64,000 nucleotides of DNA from an uncultured Prevotellaceae bacterium. GTDB lineage: Bacteria > Bacteroidota > Bacteroidia > Bacteroidales > Bacteroidaceae. Made by a program: the position numbers and the translations under genes. The DNA lies in NCBI GenBank assembly GCA_900314655.1, contig OMWC01000016.1:17667-81666 (forward strand), read 5' to 3'. The notes under the pieces were generated by a model that worked only from the letters and a program-made list of their open reading frames with translations, had not been told where the DNA came from and did no database searches. This document shows positions 41,863 to 49,862 of this stretch, piece by piece. The first letter of the stretch is position 1; every line of letters starts with the position of its first letter.

Positions 41863-41894
41863 TTTGCTGTCTCATTAAAAATGATTAATTTTGC
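41863..41894 (+). promoter_or_regulatory. Promoter of the DUF1599-DoxX-tpiA-SPOR-folE operon
   Basis: TTTG (41863-41866), 19 nt, TAATTTTGC (41886-41894). The ATG at 41917 is 22 nt after the box. Confidence 0.75.
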
Positions 41895-41916
41895 AACGAT
41901 TTATACAAATCGAATC

Positions 41917-42468
41917 ATGGCAACAGAAAATCAAAACACTGAAAAACAGTTCATGAACGTGATGGCCGAGTGCCGTGCCCTCTTCGAGAAGAAGCTGCAC
42001 GACTACGGCGCTTCATGGCGCATCCTCCGTCCGTCATCGCTCACCGACCAACTCTTCATCAAAGCCAAACGCATCCGCTCGCTGGAGATTAAAAAGGAAT
42101 CTTTGGTGGGTGAAGGAATACGGCCAGAGTTTGTTGCCCTGATTAACTATGGCATCGTGGGGCTCATCCAACTGGAAAAAGGCTATCAGGACGTGGTAGA
42201 TATTACACCCGGAGAGGCGATGGCTCTCTATGACAAACATGCCAAGGAGGCTTTGGAACTAATGTTGAAGAAAAACCACGACTACGACGAGGCCTGGCGC
42301 TCCATGCGCGTGAGTTCATACACCGACTTCATTCTCACCAAAATCCAACGGGTGAAAGAGATTGAAGACCTACAAGGAGAGACGCTTGTCAGCGAAGGCA
42401 TCGATGCCAACTACATGGACATCATCAACTATGCGGTGTTCGGAGTCATCAAATTAACGGAGTGGTAA
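41917..42468 (+). CDS. DUF1599 protein with an internal duplication
   Basis: From 41917 ([12 protein letters not shown]) the protein has 183 residues, made of two similar halves. Half one contains [20 protein letters not shown]...[23 protein letters not shown]; half two has [20 protein letters not shown]...[22 protein letters not shown]. This is the DUF1599 pattern, alpha-helical and presumably cytoplasmic, of unknown function, typically located next to DoxX and tpiA in Bacteroidales. The longer frame to 41755 overlaps the lipoprotein gene and precedes the promoter, so it is rejected. Confidence 0.9.
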   Translation: MATENQNTEKQFMNVMAECRALFEKKLHDYGASWRILRPSSLTDQLFIKAKRIRSLEIKKESLVGEGIRPEFVALINYGIVGLIQLEKGYQDVVDITPGEAMALYDKHAKEALELMLKKNHDYDEAWRSMRVSSYTDFILTKIQRVKEIEDLQGETLVSEGIDANYMDIINYAVFGVIKLTEW

Positions 42469-42481
42469 AAACATAATCTCC

Positions 42482-44584
42482 GTGAAGTGGCTGGTCAACA
42501 TATGTAGAATTGTGGTAGCGCTGACGTTTATCTTCAGCGGTTATGTGAAAGCCATTGACCCCCTGGGCACCCAATATAAGATAGAAGACTATCTAGAAGC
42601 GCTCTCTCTGGCACAATATGTGCCATCCATTTTCACCTTAGGCACCTCCGTGCTGCTCTCAGCTATTGAGTTCTGCCTCGGCATCTTCCTGCTCTTCGCC
42701 ATCCACAGGCGATCGGCTTCCAAGATATCGCTGGTGTTCATGGTGGTGATGACATTGGTCACACTCTGGCTATGGATAGCCAACCCGGTAAGCGACTGCG
42801 GATGCTTCGGCGATGCCATACACCTCACTAACGGCCAGACGCTGCTCAAAAACATCGTATTGCTGGCCTGCACGGCAGTCATCGCTTGGCGACCATTGAT
42901 GATGATGCGATTCATCAGCCAGTCCAACCAGTGGATTGTGGTGAACTACACGGTACTGTTTATTCTGGCATCCAGTATCTGGAGCCTTTGGACACTACCA
43001 CTATTCGACTTCCGCCCATATCATGTGGGAGCCAACATTCAAAAGGGGATGGAGATTCCCGAGGGGGCTGAACAGCCCGAGTTTGAAACAACTTTCATCA
43101 TGGAGAAAGACGGGAAACGGCAAGAGTTCACGCTCGAAGAATACCCCGACTCCACGTGGACATTCATCGACCAGAAGAATGTGCTCATCAAGGAAGGCTA
43201 CGTGCCGCCCATCCACGATTTCTCCATCCAGACCATTGAGGGAGAAGACCTTACGGAAGAGATACTTAGTAGAAAAGGCTATACTTTCCTGCTCATCTCT
43301 CCCCACTTGGAGAATGCCGACGACAGTAACTTCGGTGAGATAGACCAAATCTATGAGTATGCCTTGGAGCATAACTACCCATTTATCTGTCTGACGGCAA
43401 GCAACGAGACGGGTATCCAGCATTGGCGCAACATCACAGGAGCAGAATATCCCTTCTACCTGACCGATGAGACTACGCTGAAGACCGTCATCCGAAGTAA
43501 TCCAGGACTCTTGTTGCTCAAGGATGGTACCATTATCCGCAAATGGAGCCATAATCAGCTGCCCGATTTCTACAAGGCAACAATCCGGCAGGCAACGCCC
43601 AATAAAGGAAACGGAGTACAGGAAAGCATTCCTCTGGAAAAGAGCACGCTGGGACAGATGCCCCGAGATTCGGTTCCCTCCAAATTGCTCGCCATCTTCC
43701 TATGGTTTGCATTGCCCCTGTTCGTCCTTACATTGGCTGACCGCCTCTTTGCATGGACGAAGTGGATCAGAAGGAAACAACAAAACAGCAGTTTATATAA
43801 ACATTTAAAACCAAAAAGAAAAATGAGAAAGAAAATTGTAGCAGGTAACTGGAAAATGAACATGAACCTGCAGGACGGTATCGCTCTTGCCAAGGAGTTG
43901 AACGAGACACTTAAGGCTGACAAGCCCAATTGTGGTGTAGTCATCTGCACACCGTTTATCCACCTGGCCAGTATCGCACAGTTCCTTGATCAGGACATCA
44001 TCGGTCTGGGTGCCGAGAACTGCGCTGACAAGGAGAAGGGTGCCTTCACGGGTGAAGTTTCTGCCGAGATGGTAAAGAGCACCGGAGCACAGTATGTTAT
44101 CCTGGGTCACTCTGAGCGCCGCGAATATTACAACGAGACTCCCGAAATCCTGAAGGAGAAAGTGCTGCTCGCCCAGAAGAACGACCTGAAGGTAATCTTC
44201 TGTATCGGTGAGAGTCTGGCTGAGCGCGAGGCTGGCAAGCAGAACGAAGTGGTAAAGGCCGAACTTGAAGGCAGTGTGTTCAACCTCTCTGAGGAAGATT
44301 TCCGCAAGATTGTCATTGCCTACGAACCCATCTGGGCTATCGGCACAGGCAAAACTGCTACCGCAGAACAGGCTGAGGAGATCCACGCCTATATCCGTAG
44401 CATCATCGCTGAGAAGTACGGACAGGCTGTTGCTGATGACACAACCATCCTCTACGGTGGTTCCTGCAAGGCCAGCAACGCTCCTGAACTCTTCGCCAAG
44501 CCCGACATCGACGGTGGCCTTATCGGCGGTGCTTCACTGAAGTGCGCTGACTTCAAGGGTATCATTGACGCTTGGAAGAAGTAA
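42482..44584 (+). CDS. In-frame fusion: MauE/DoxX-like membrane protein with thioredoxin-like part and triosephosphate isomerase
   Basis: A single open frame of 700 codons runs from a GTG at 42482 (family-typical opening [28 protein letters not shown]) into tpiA without a stop. Residues 1-165 have four TM segments and the MauE/DoxX-type motif [12 protein letters not shown] non-cytoplasmic domain follows to about residue 400, with a redoxin-like portion ([29 protein letters not shown]). A fifth TM segment lies at about 403-425, then a basic tail ([21 protein letters not shown]) and residue 448, which is the Met of TpiA. In other Bacteroidales these are separate neighbouring genes. Whether a fusion protein is made, or the stop was lost and TpiA is mainly made from its own AUG, cannot be told from sequence. 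Confidence 0.8.
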   Translation: MKWLVNICRIVVALTFIFSGYVKAIDPLGTQYKIEDYLEALSLAQYVPSIFTLGTSVLLSAIEFCLGIFLLFAIHRRSASKISLVFMVVMTLVTLWLWIANPVSDCGCFGDAIHLTNGQTLLKNIVLLACTAVIAWRPLMMMRFISQSNQWIVVNYTVLFILASSIWSLWTLPLFDFRPYHVGANIQKGMEIPEGAEQPEFETTFIMEKDGKRQEFTLEEYPDSTWTFIDQKNVLIKEGYVPPIHDFSIQTIEGEDLTEEILSRKGYTFLLISPHLENADDSNFGEIDQIYEYALEHNYPFICLTASNETGIQHWRNITGAEYPFYLTDETTLKTVIRSNPGLLLLKDGTIIRKWSHNQLPDFYKATIRQATPNKGNGVQESIPLEKSTLGQMPRDSVPSKLLAIFLWFALPLFVLTLADRLFAWTKWIRRKQQNSSLYKHLKPKRKMRKKIVAGNWKMNMNLQDGIALAKELNETLKADKPNCGVVICTPFIHLASIAQFLDQDIIGLGAENCADKEKGAFTGEVSAEMVKSTGAQYVILGHSERREYYNETPEILKEKVLLAQKNDLKVIFCIGESLAEREAGKQNEVVKAELEGSVFNLSEEDFRKIVIAYEPIWAIGTGKTATAEQAEEIHAYIRSIIAEKYGQAVADDTTILYGGSCKASNAPELFAKPDIDGGLIGGASLKCADFKGIIDAWKK
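43823..44584 (+). CDS. tpiA: Triosephosphate isomerase (own start inside the fused frame)
   Basis: Starting [19 protein letters not shown] at 43823, this is a complete 253-residue TIM barrel: N and K of the active site in AGNWKMN, the catalytic His in ILGHSERR, the catalytic Glu in [15 protein letters not shown], and the phosphate-binding YGGSCKASN and GLIGGASL. It interconverts dihydroxyacetone phosphate and glyceraldehyde 3-phosphate. The AUG follows an A-rich segment (AAACCAAAAAGAAAA), the usual type of initiation site in this phylum, so independent translation is likely. The same frame continues upstream into the DoxX-like protein. Confidence 0.93.
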   Translation: MRKKIVAGNWKMNMNLQDGIALAKELNETLKADKPNCGVVICTPFIHLASIAQFLDQDIIGLGAENCADKEKGAFTGEVSAEMVKSTGAQYVILGHSERREYYNETPEILKEKVLLAQKNDLKVIFCIGESLAEREAGKQNEVVKAELEGSVFNLSEEDFRKIVIAYEPIWAIGTGKTATAEQAEEIHAYIRSIIAEKYGQAVADDTTILYGGSCKASNAPELFAKPDIDGGLIGGASLKCADFKGIIDAWKK

Positions 44585-44590
44585 AATTAA

Positions 44591-44702
44591 AGTAAAAAGG
44601 TAAAAAAGTAAAAATGTAAAGACATAGGCTTATGAACACATATTTGAGTTATTTGATTAAAAAGGTCATTTGGGTTTTACCTTTTTACCTTTTTACCTTT
44701 TT
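44591..44702 (+). repeat. GGTAAAAA / TTTTTACC inverted repeats around the SPOR start codon
   Basis: AAAAAGGTAAAAAAGTAAAA at about 44594-44613 can pair with TTTTACCTTTTTACCTTTTT at 44675-44694. The ATG (44632) lies in the loop. The downstream arm encodes the signal-peptide core. Confidence 0.65.
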
Positions 44703-45318
44703 GTCATTACCTGCGCAGGCCCAAAATTATCTGGACCACCTGCAGCAGCAGAAAGCAGGACAGGGCAAGGTAACCGTTACGCAGTCGCCAGAAATCACTG
44801 ATCTTGTCAACGGGAAACCGCAGAATGAGGTGACGGTTGCTCCAGCCAAACCACAAGACAATAAAACGGCACAAGTGCCCGTGAAGCCTGCAACCGGTGT
44901 CGTGGGCGATAGTTCTGCCGCACCCAAGGACACCATTCCCGAAGAGAGTGAGGAACCCAAAAAGCGCAGGGTGATCGGCTTCGAGAACAATAACATCACT
45001 ACCGAAGACGGCACCACCATTGTGGATACCCGCAAGAAAGTGATGCGAAATGCGCGCAAGGTGACTGGCTATCGTATCCAAGCTTTCGCAGGAGGCAACA
45101 CCCGCGCCGACCGCGTGAAGGCCGAACAGGCCGGCGGAAAGCTTAAGAACGCTTTCCCCGAACAGCCCGTCTATGTACATTTCTATTCACCCCGATGGAT
45201 TTGTCGCATGGGCAACTACAAGACCTATAACGAAGCTGCCAAACTGCTCAAGAAAGTAAAGTCGCTCGGCTATCCGCAAGCGTGTATCGTGAAAGGTAAA
45301 ATCAGCGTTCAATATTAA
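44632..45318 (+). CDS. Secreted SPOR-domain protein
   Basis: The 228-residue protein has a signal peptide, a Pro/Lys/Thr-rich linker (residues about 40-115) and a C-terminal SPOR domain (about 145-228: TGYRIQAFAGGNTRADRVKAE...RMGNYKTYNEAAKLLKKVKSLGYPQACIV). SPOR domains bind denuded peptidoglycan, often at division sites. The hydrophobic core of the signal peptide (VLPFYLFTFLSL) is encoded by tandem TTTTTACC units. These are complementary to GGTAAAAA units just before the start, so the start region may fold into a hairpin. It lies 47 bp after tpiA and 3 bp before folE. Confidence 0.88.
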   Translation: MNTYLSYLIKKVIWVLPFYLFTFLSLPAQAQNYLDHLQQQKAGQGKVTVTQSPEITDLVNGKPQNEVTVAPAKPQDNKTAQVPVKPATGVVGDSSAAPKDTIPEESEEPKKRRVIGFENNNITTEDGTTIVDTRKKVMRNARKVTGYRIQAFAGGNTRADRVKAEQAGGKLKNAFPEQPVYVHFYSPRWICRMGNYKTYNEAAKLLKKVKSLGYPQACIVKGKISVQY

Positions 45319-45321
45319 GAC

Positions 45322-45915
45322 ATGAATCCAGAAACAGAATTCCGCGACGGATTAGACGAACTCGCGGTTCACTATAAAGACATCCTGGGACTCCTTGGCG
45401 AGGACCCGCAACGCGAAGGACTTCAGAAGACGCCGATGCGCGTGGCCAAGGCTATGCAGATTCTGACGCGCGGCTACTCTCAAGATGCACACAAGGTGCT
45501 CACCGATGCCCTCTTCGAAGAGAAGTATAGTCAGATGGTTATCGTCAAAGACATTGATTTCTTCTCGATGTGCGAACACCACATGCTTCCATTCTACGGT
45601 AAGGTTCATGTGGCTTATATCCCCAACGGCTACATCACTGGGCTCAGCAAGATTGCCCGCGTAGTGGATATATACAGCCATCGTCTGCAGGTGCAGGAGC
45701 GCATGACGCAGCAGATTAAAGACTGCATCCAGCAAACCCTTCATCCGATGGGCACCATGGTTGTCATCGAGGCCAAGCACATGTGCATGCAGATGCGTGG
45801 CGTGGAAAAACAGAACTCCATCACCACCACTTCCGATTTCAGCGGTGCCTTCAATCAGGCCAAGACGCGCGAGGAATTCATGAACCTCCTGCGCGGCGAA
45901 AGCAAGCGGATTTGA
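45322..45915 (+). CDS. folE: GTP cyclohydrolase I
   Basis: The 197-residue FolE opens GTP to dihydroneopterin triphosphate, the first step of folate synthesis. Zinc ligands are present in [14 protein letters not shown] and in [15 protein letters not shown], and the substrate-binding [23 protein letters not shown] is intact. It is the last gene of the DUF1599-DoxX-tpiA-SPOR-folE run. Its stop is only 1 bp from the stop of the convergent DUF5686 gene, so no terminator separates them. Confidence 0.96.
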   Translation: MNPETEFRDGLDELAVHYKDILGLLGEDPQREGLQKTPMRVAKAMQILTRGYSQDAHKVLTDALFEEKYSQMVIVKDIDFFSMCEHHMLPFYGKVHVAYIPNGYITGLSKIARVVDIYSHRLQVQERMTQQIKDCIQQTLHPMGTMVVIEAKHMCMQMRGVEKQNSITTTSDFSGAFNQAKTREEFMNLLRGESKRI

Positions 45916-45916
45916 A

Positions 45917-48421
45917 TCAGAACGTCATCCTCACATAGAAGCGGATACCGTCGCGATGGGCTGTGGGGAGATCCAGATAAGTCAGTCGCCTAACATACTC
46001 CACATGGACGAGCTTGAAAATATTGTGAATGCCCAGTCGTAGTTCCACGTAAGGTCTCTTGCTGTCCATCATGTACATACAATCAGGAAGTTCCGTACGG
46101 TTCTTCTCCGTGAGGTCACCCCAGAGACAGCTCACGCCTATGAACTCACGCCATTTCAACTTTCTCAGCAGCGGAATGCGGTTCAGGATTTTTCCGTTCA
46201 AATCCCATCCCACCATTAGCGAGGCAAAGCGGTCGTTCAGGAATTCCATATTATTAATAAGGTTGAACGTCTCGCGCTCGGAAATATACGACAGGTTGGA
46301 AGCAGGCACCAGCAGCATATAGTAAGGCACTTTGTTCCACTCTATACCACCCTTGAGGAAACAGTCCACCTTTCCCCAGTTATGAGGAATCCAGAAACGT
46401 TTATAAATTGTTGCTTCTGTGTAATTATGCTTAAAGTCGGAGCCTAGGAGATTCTTGAAGCCTATGGTATGGACGATTTCGAAGGTAGGCTTGTCGAAAT
46501 TGATGGTCAGACGGCGCTGCTTCGTATTCACATAGGTCTCACCGGGGGCAAAGAATACACGTGCCGTAAGTTCCGTGTTGCGGAACTTCAGCGGATTGGG
46601 ATCATTCAGCCTGACATGCTCTGCAGCCCAATCGCCCAGGATCTCGTTTTCCTCGGTCTTAAGTCCTGCAGTGAACTTAAAGCCGTTCTCCGTCTCCCAT
46701 TCGAAAGTCGCCTGCTGACGATTATAGAACATCATTCGCTCTATATTCGTCCAGCGCAGGGCAACCAGGAAGTTATCCTTGTCGGTAGGTAAGAAGCGGT
46801 CGGTAGGCGTACACACGTCGTAGCTGCTACTGAGCGTGATGGTTCGTTTCGGAAACTCTCGTGGCAGATAATCCTTCTCATTGAACGAGTAAGTCACTTC
46901 TCCCAGATAGTAGTTCTTCTTGCTGCCCCAACCATGAGCATAGTAGCCGCGGAAGAACCAGTGTTTGTTTAGATTCGAAGTGCTCTGCGCAGTCATTCTC
47001 GTACGGAATCCGTCAATGCTGTTGTGAGTGAAGATCGTGTTCACCGGTCCGATGTCGATTTTCGACGGCTTACCCGTTTCAACAAAGTTCTCGATAAGTG
47101 CTTTCAACACGAAGATGACTGGCTTGAAACCTTTCAGATTCATAATACGCCGTTGGAAATCGTCCATGCCACTCTCACCCTTGGTCAGCTCTACAGTCCG
47201 GTATTTCTCCCAGAAACTGTCATCCCGCATACGGGCGGAAGATTCCACCACCTCTTTGCGCTTACCCTTGAAGAGCCGTGCCGGCATTTCGTCGAAGCCA
47301 TAATCCTGATTGCGCGTATTACGCACCACCAGGAAACGCCCTACTTTTTTCACCAGACTCATCTCCACGTACATATCATCTTGGGAGAGCACCCAGTCTC
47401 CCGTAGGCAGTTGCGTATATTCTTGTTCTACGCAAAGATTGTCCACAAAGTTCACGTCACTCTTCTTCGGAATGCGCAGCGTCACCTTCCTCACGTGGAG
47501 TGAACTATCTTTCAAGATATAGAGGTCACCGCTGAAGCCAAAATCCTGCTGGTTGTTGGGCATAAACTGCAGGTGATAGCAAGAGTCGCGATCCACAGCC
47601 ACCGTGTCGGCAATATAATAACGATAAAACGATATGGCATCATTACCGATAGGTGAAGTAAAAGGGAACTGCAGCAACCTCACGTGGTCGTCGTAGATAT
47701 CCACGTCAGTGAACACATCCTTAATAGCGATATCCAGGATATCGCCCGTCTCAAAAAACTGGTTCACACCCTGGCTGGTCTGTCCCATCACGATATGTCG
47801 TTCACTCTTCGGATTCTTCCTGTAGAGATGGCTGGTCACTGTCTCATTGATGTTCAGCGGCAGGATGTACTTTTGATTATAGGGTGAGAACTCCACTTGG
47901 TCGGCCAGCCACGAATGCTTCTGGAAGACCTTTCCCTCCAGCGTCTTCTGCGTGATGTCGTTCATCGAGAAGGTGATCTTCTGATATTGAGTCCAGTGGC
48001 AGTTGTCATGGCGGTAGATACCTGGTTTCTTCTTTGCCGCTATCACGCGCCGCATCAGTTCCACGGCAGGGTTGTCCTTACGACGATAGCGCTGCCGCTT
48101 AGTCTTGATGGTCACGTTTTGCAGCATCTTTGTGTCGGCTTTCATCTTCACATCCAATCGGTCGGGGGTACTGCTGCTTATGCTGATGGTCTTTGTGGTA
48201 TAGCCAACGGCTGTCACCGTGATCTGTTGTCCGTTATGGCGCGCTATCTTGAAGTGGCCTGCCACATCGGCTACGCTGTGTACCTTCAGGTTCTTGTATG
48301 AAACCGTGGCAAAGGGAATCGTGTCACCCGATTCTGCATCGATGACATATCCCACAATCTGCGCCCCAGCCATCAGTGAGCAAAGGCAACACAGCAACAA
48401 AAATAAAAATCTTTTCATCAA
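45917..48421 (-). CDS. DUF5686 outer membrane protein with carboxypeptidase-like regulatory domain
   Basis: The 834-residue protein has a signal peptide (MMKRFLFLLLCCLCSLMAGA), then a CarboxypepD_reg-like beta-sandwich at residues about 22-105 (GYVIDAESGDTIPFATVSYKN...VDVKM-type). The remainder has the DUF5686 pattern, ending in alternating beta strands and terminating in Phe (RFYVRMTF), as expected of an outer membrane beta-barrel. It may be a surface transport or assembly protein; its ligand is unknown. A second Met at position 2 leaves the start uncertain by one codon. A -7 box is at 48439-48447. Confidence 0.87.
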   Translation of the reverse strand: MMKRFLFLLLCCLCSLMAGAQIVGYVIDAESGDTIPFATVSYKNLKVHSVADVAGHFKIARHNGQQITVTAVGYTTKTISISSSTPDRLDVKMKADTKMLQNVTIKTKRQRYRRKDNPAVELMRRVIAAKKKPGIYRHDNCHWTQYQKITFSMNDITQKTLEGKVFQKHSWLADQVEFSPYNQKYILPLNINETVTSHLYRKNPKSERHIVMGQTSQGVNQFFETGDILDIAIKDVFTDVDIYDDHVRLLQFPFTSPIGNDAISFYRYYIADTVAVDRDSCYHLQFMPNNQQDFGFSGDLYILKDSSLHVRKVTLRIPKKSDVNFVDNLCVEQEYTQLPTGDWVLSQDDMYVEMSLVKKVGRFLVVRNTRNQDYGFDEMPARLFKGKRKEVVESSARMRDDSFWEKYRTVELTKGESGMDDFQRRIMNLKGFKPVIFVLKALIENFVETGKPSKIDIGPVNTIFTHNSIDGFRTRMTAQSTSNLNKHWFFRGYYAHGWGSKKNYYLGEVTYSFNEKDYLPREFPKRTITLSSSYDVCTPTDRFLPTDKDNFLVALRWTNIERMMFYNRQQATFEWETENGFKFTAGLKTEENEILGDWAAEHVRLNDPNPLKFRNTELTARVFFAPGETYVNTKQRRLTINFDKPTFEIVHTIGFKNLLGSDFKHNYTEATIYKRFWIPHNWGKVDCFLKGGIEWNKVPYYMLLVPASNLSYISERETFNLINNMEFLNDRFASLMVGWDLNGKILNRIPLLRKLKWREFIGVSCLWGDLTEKNRTELPDCMYMMDSKRPYVELRLGIHNIFKLVHVEYVRRLTYLDLPTAHRDGIRFYVRMTF

Positions 48422-48438
48422 TCTTTATAAACAAGACT

Positions 48439-48447
48439 GCAAAATTA
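48439..48447 (-). promoter_or_regulatory. -7 box for the DUF5686 gene
   Basis: The minus strand reads TAATTTTGC, 18 bp before the start codon. No -33 element is obvious. Confidence 0.5.
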
Positions 48448-48565
48448 CTCAACATAATCCAATTTCTCATGTCCTGTTGCGCTCTGATATTGTCTATTTT
48501 TTCTATTTTTGCACAAATAAAACATAATTAACGTAATAATGACCAAGGAAATTGCATATTCTTCC

Positions 48566-48573
48566 TACCTTTG
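48566..48573 (+). promoter_or_regulatory. -7 box for the Met-sulfoxide reductase gene
   Basis: TACCTTTG matches TAnnTTTG and ends 23 nt before the ATG at 48597. A further TATTTTTGC lies at 48504-48512, so two starts are possible. Confidence 0.45.
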
Positions 48574-48596
48574 AACCAAAATCAAACAATTCCCAT

Positions 48597-49043
48597 ATGA
48601 CAAAAGAACACATATACCAAAATCTATTGCCCCAAATCAAAGCCCTCATAGAGGGTGAGGACGATGCCGTCAGTGTGATGGCCAATATTTCTGCAGCCCT
48701 TCGTGAAGCGATGTCCTTCTTCTGGATAGGCTTTTACGTGGTCCATGGCAGCGAATTACATCTTGGTCCTTTTCAGGGAAGCGTTGCTTGCTACCGCATC
48801 CCTTACGGAAAAGGCGTCTGCGGTACAGCCTGGCAGCGCGCAGAGACCATCATCGTAGACGATGTGGAACAGTTCCCAGGTCATATTGCCTGCAGCAGCC
48901 TCAGTCGTTCTGAGATTGTCGTTCCTGTCAAAAATGCCTCTGGCGAGGTCACCGCGGTCTTAGACATCGACAGCACCGAGCTTTCTTCCTTCGACGCCAC
49001 AGACCGCTATTGGCTGGAACAGATTACAGCACTGCTTGGTTGA
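48597..49043 (+). CDS. Free methionine-(R)-sulfoxide reductase (GAF-domain type)
   Basis: The 148-residue GAF protein has the three conserved cysteines of this family at positions 65, 75 and 99 (VACYRIPYGKGVCGTAW, GHIACSS), along with WIGFYVV and EIVVPVKN...AVLDIDS. It reduces free L-methionine-(R)-sulfoxide using thioredoxin. I start at 48597 (MTKEHIYQNLLPQIK); the ATG at 48552 lies before the promoter box at 48566. The inositol-phosphatase-like gene follows 17 bp after its stop, so the two are probably co-transcribed. Confidence 0.93.
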   Translation: MTKEHIYQNLLPQIKALIEGEDDAVSVMANISAALREAMSFFWIGFYVVHGSELHLGPFQGSVACYRIPYGKGVCGTAWQRAETIIVDDVEQFPGHIACSSLSRSEIVVPVKNASGEVTAVLDIDSTELSSFDATDRYWLEQITALLG

Positions 49044-49060
49044 TATATAAAAAAAGAAGA

Positions 49061-49834
49061 ATGATAGAAAGCGTAAAAAAACTGGTGAAAGAAGCATCGG
49101 AGGAGATGCTCACTGACACCTTTGAGATAGCCCATAAGGAAGGATTTGCTAATATCGTGACATCTTCTGACCTCGCTGTTCAGAATTTTCTGAAGAAAGG
49201 TCTTGCCACACTGCTTCCTGGCAGCGGCTTTCTCTGTGAGGAAGAGGACCGTCATCAGTTGGGTAAGGAATATACCTGGATTATTGATCCCATCGACGGT
49301 ACAGCGAACTATAGTCGCGGTATCGACCAATGTGCCGTTTGCGTAGGTCTGAAGCACCATGAAGAGATGGAACTGGCCGTAGTCTATCTGCCACACACTG
49401 AGGAACTCTTTTCGGCAGTAAAAGGCCAGGGAGCCTTTCTGAACGACAAACCCATCAGCGTTTCTTCCCGACAGCTTGGTGATGCAATCATGAGTACTGC
49501 CCTACCTGTCTATCACAAAGAATATGCTGATATCTGTTCGGAGATTATTAAAGAAACCTTCTTGCAGTGTAACGATATCAGACGTTTCGGAGCTGCTGCA
49601 CCGGAACTCTGCTATCTGGCAATGGGACGCACGGAGCTATACTTCGAGTACCTGCTTTCGCCCTGGGACTATGCCGCTGCCTCTCTGATTGTGACGGAAG
49701 CAGGAGGAGTAATTGCCGGTCTTGAAGGCAACACTCCCCCACTTACCGAACCATCAGGAATCATTGCCGCCAACAGTGAGGCCAACCTACGGCAATTGTT
49801 GACCATCATACAGAAACACTCTAAGGCAGGCTAA
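49061..49834 (+). CDS. Inositol monophosphatase family protein
   Basis: From 49061 (MIESVKKLVKEASEEM) the protein has 257 residues. Metal-binding motifs of the family are present: GFLCEEED, DPIDGTANYSRG, and SPWDYAAASLIVTEAGG. Candidates for the substrate are inositol-1-phosphate, 3'(2')-phosphoadenosine phosphate (CysQ-like) or histidinol phosphate; the motifs do not separate these. An ATG at 49010 would overlap the previous gene and is rejected. It converges on the GH3 gene with a 28-bp gap. Confidence 0.91.
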   Translation: MIESVKKLVKEASEEMLTDTFEIAHKEGFANIVTSSDLAVQNFLKKGLATLLPGSGFLCEEEDRHQLGKEYTWIIDPIDGTANYSRGIDQCAVCVGLKHHEEMELAVVYLPHTEELFSAVKGQGAFLNDKPISVSSRQLGDAIMSTALPVYHKEYADICSEIIKETFLQCNDIRRFGAAAPELCYLAMGRTELYFEYLLSPWDYAAASLIVTEAGGVIAGLEGNTPPLTEPSGIIAANSEANLRQLLTIIQKHSKAG

Positions 49835-49862
49835 GAAAACTGTATGATATGGTTATTTAACG

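Noticed and set aside
41755..41916. Long N-terminal extension of the DUF1599 protein
   Set aside because: It overlaps the lipoprotein gene in another frame and lies upstream of a good promoter.
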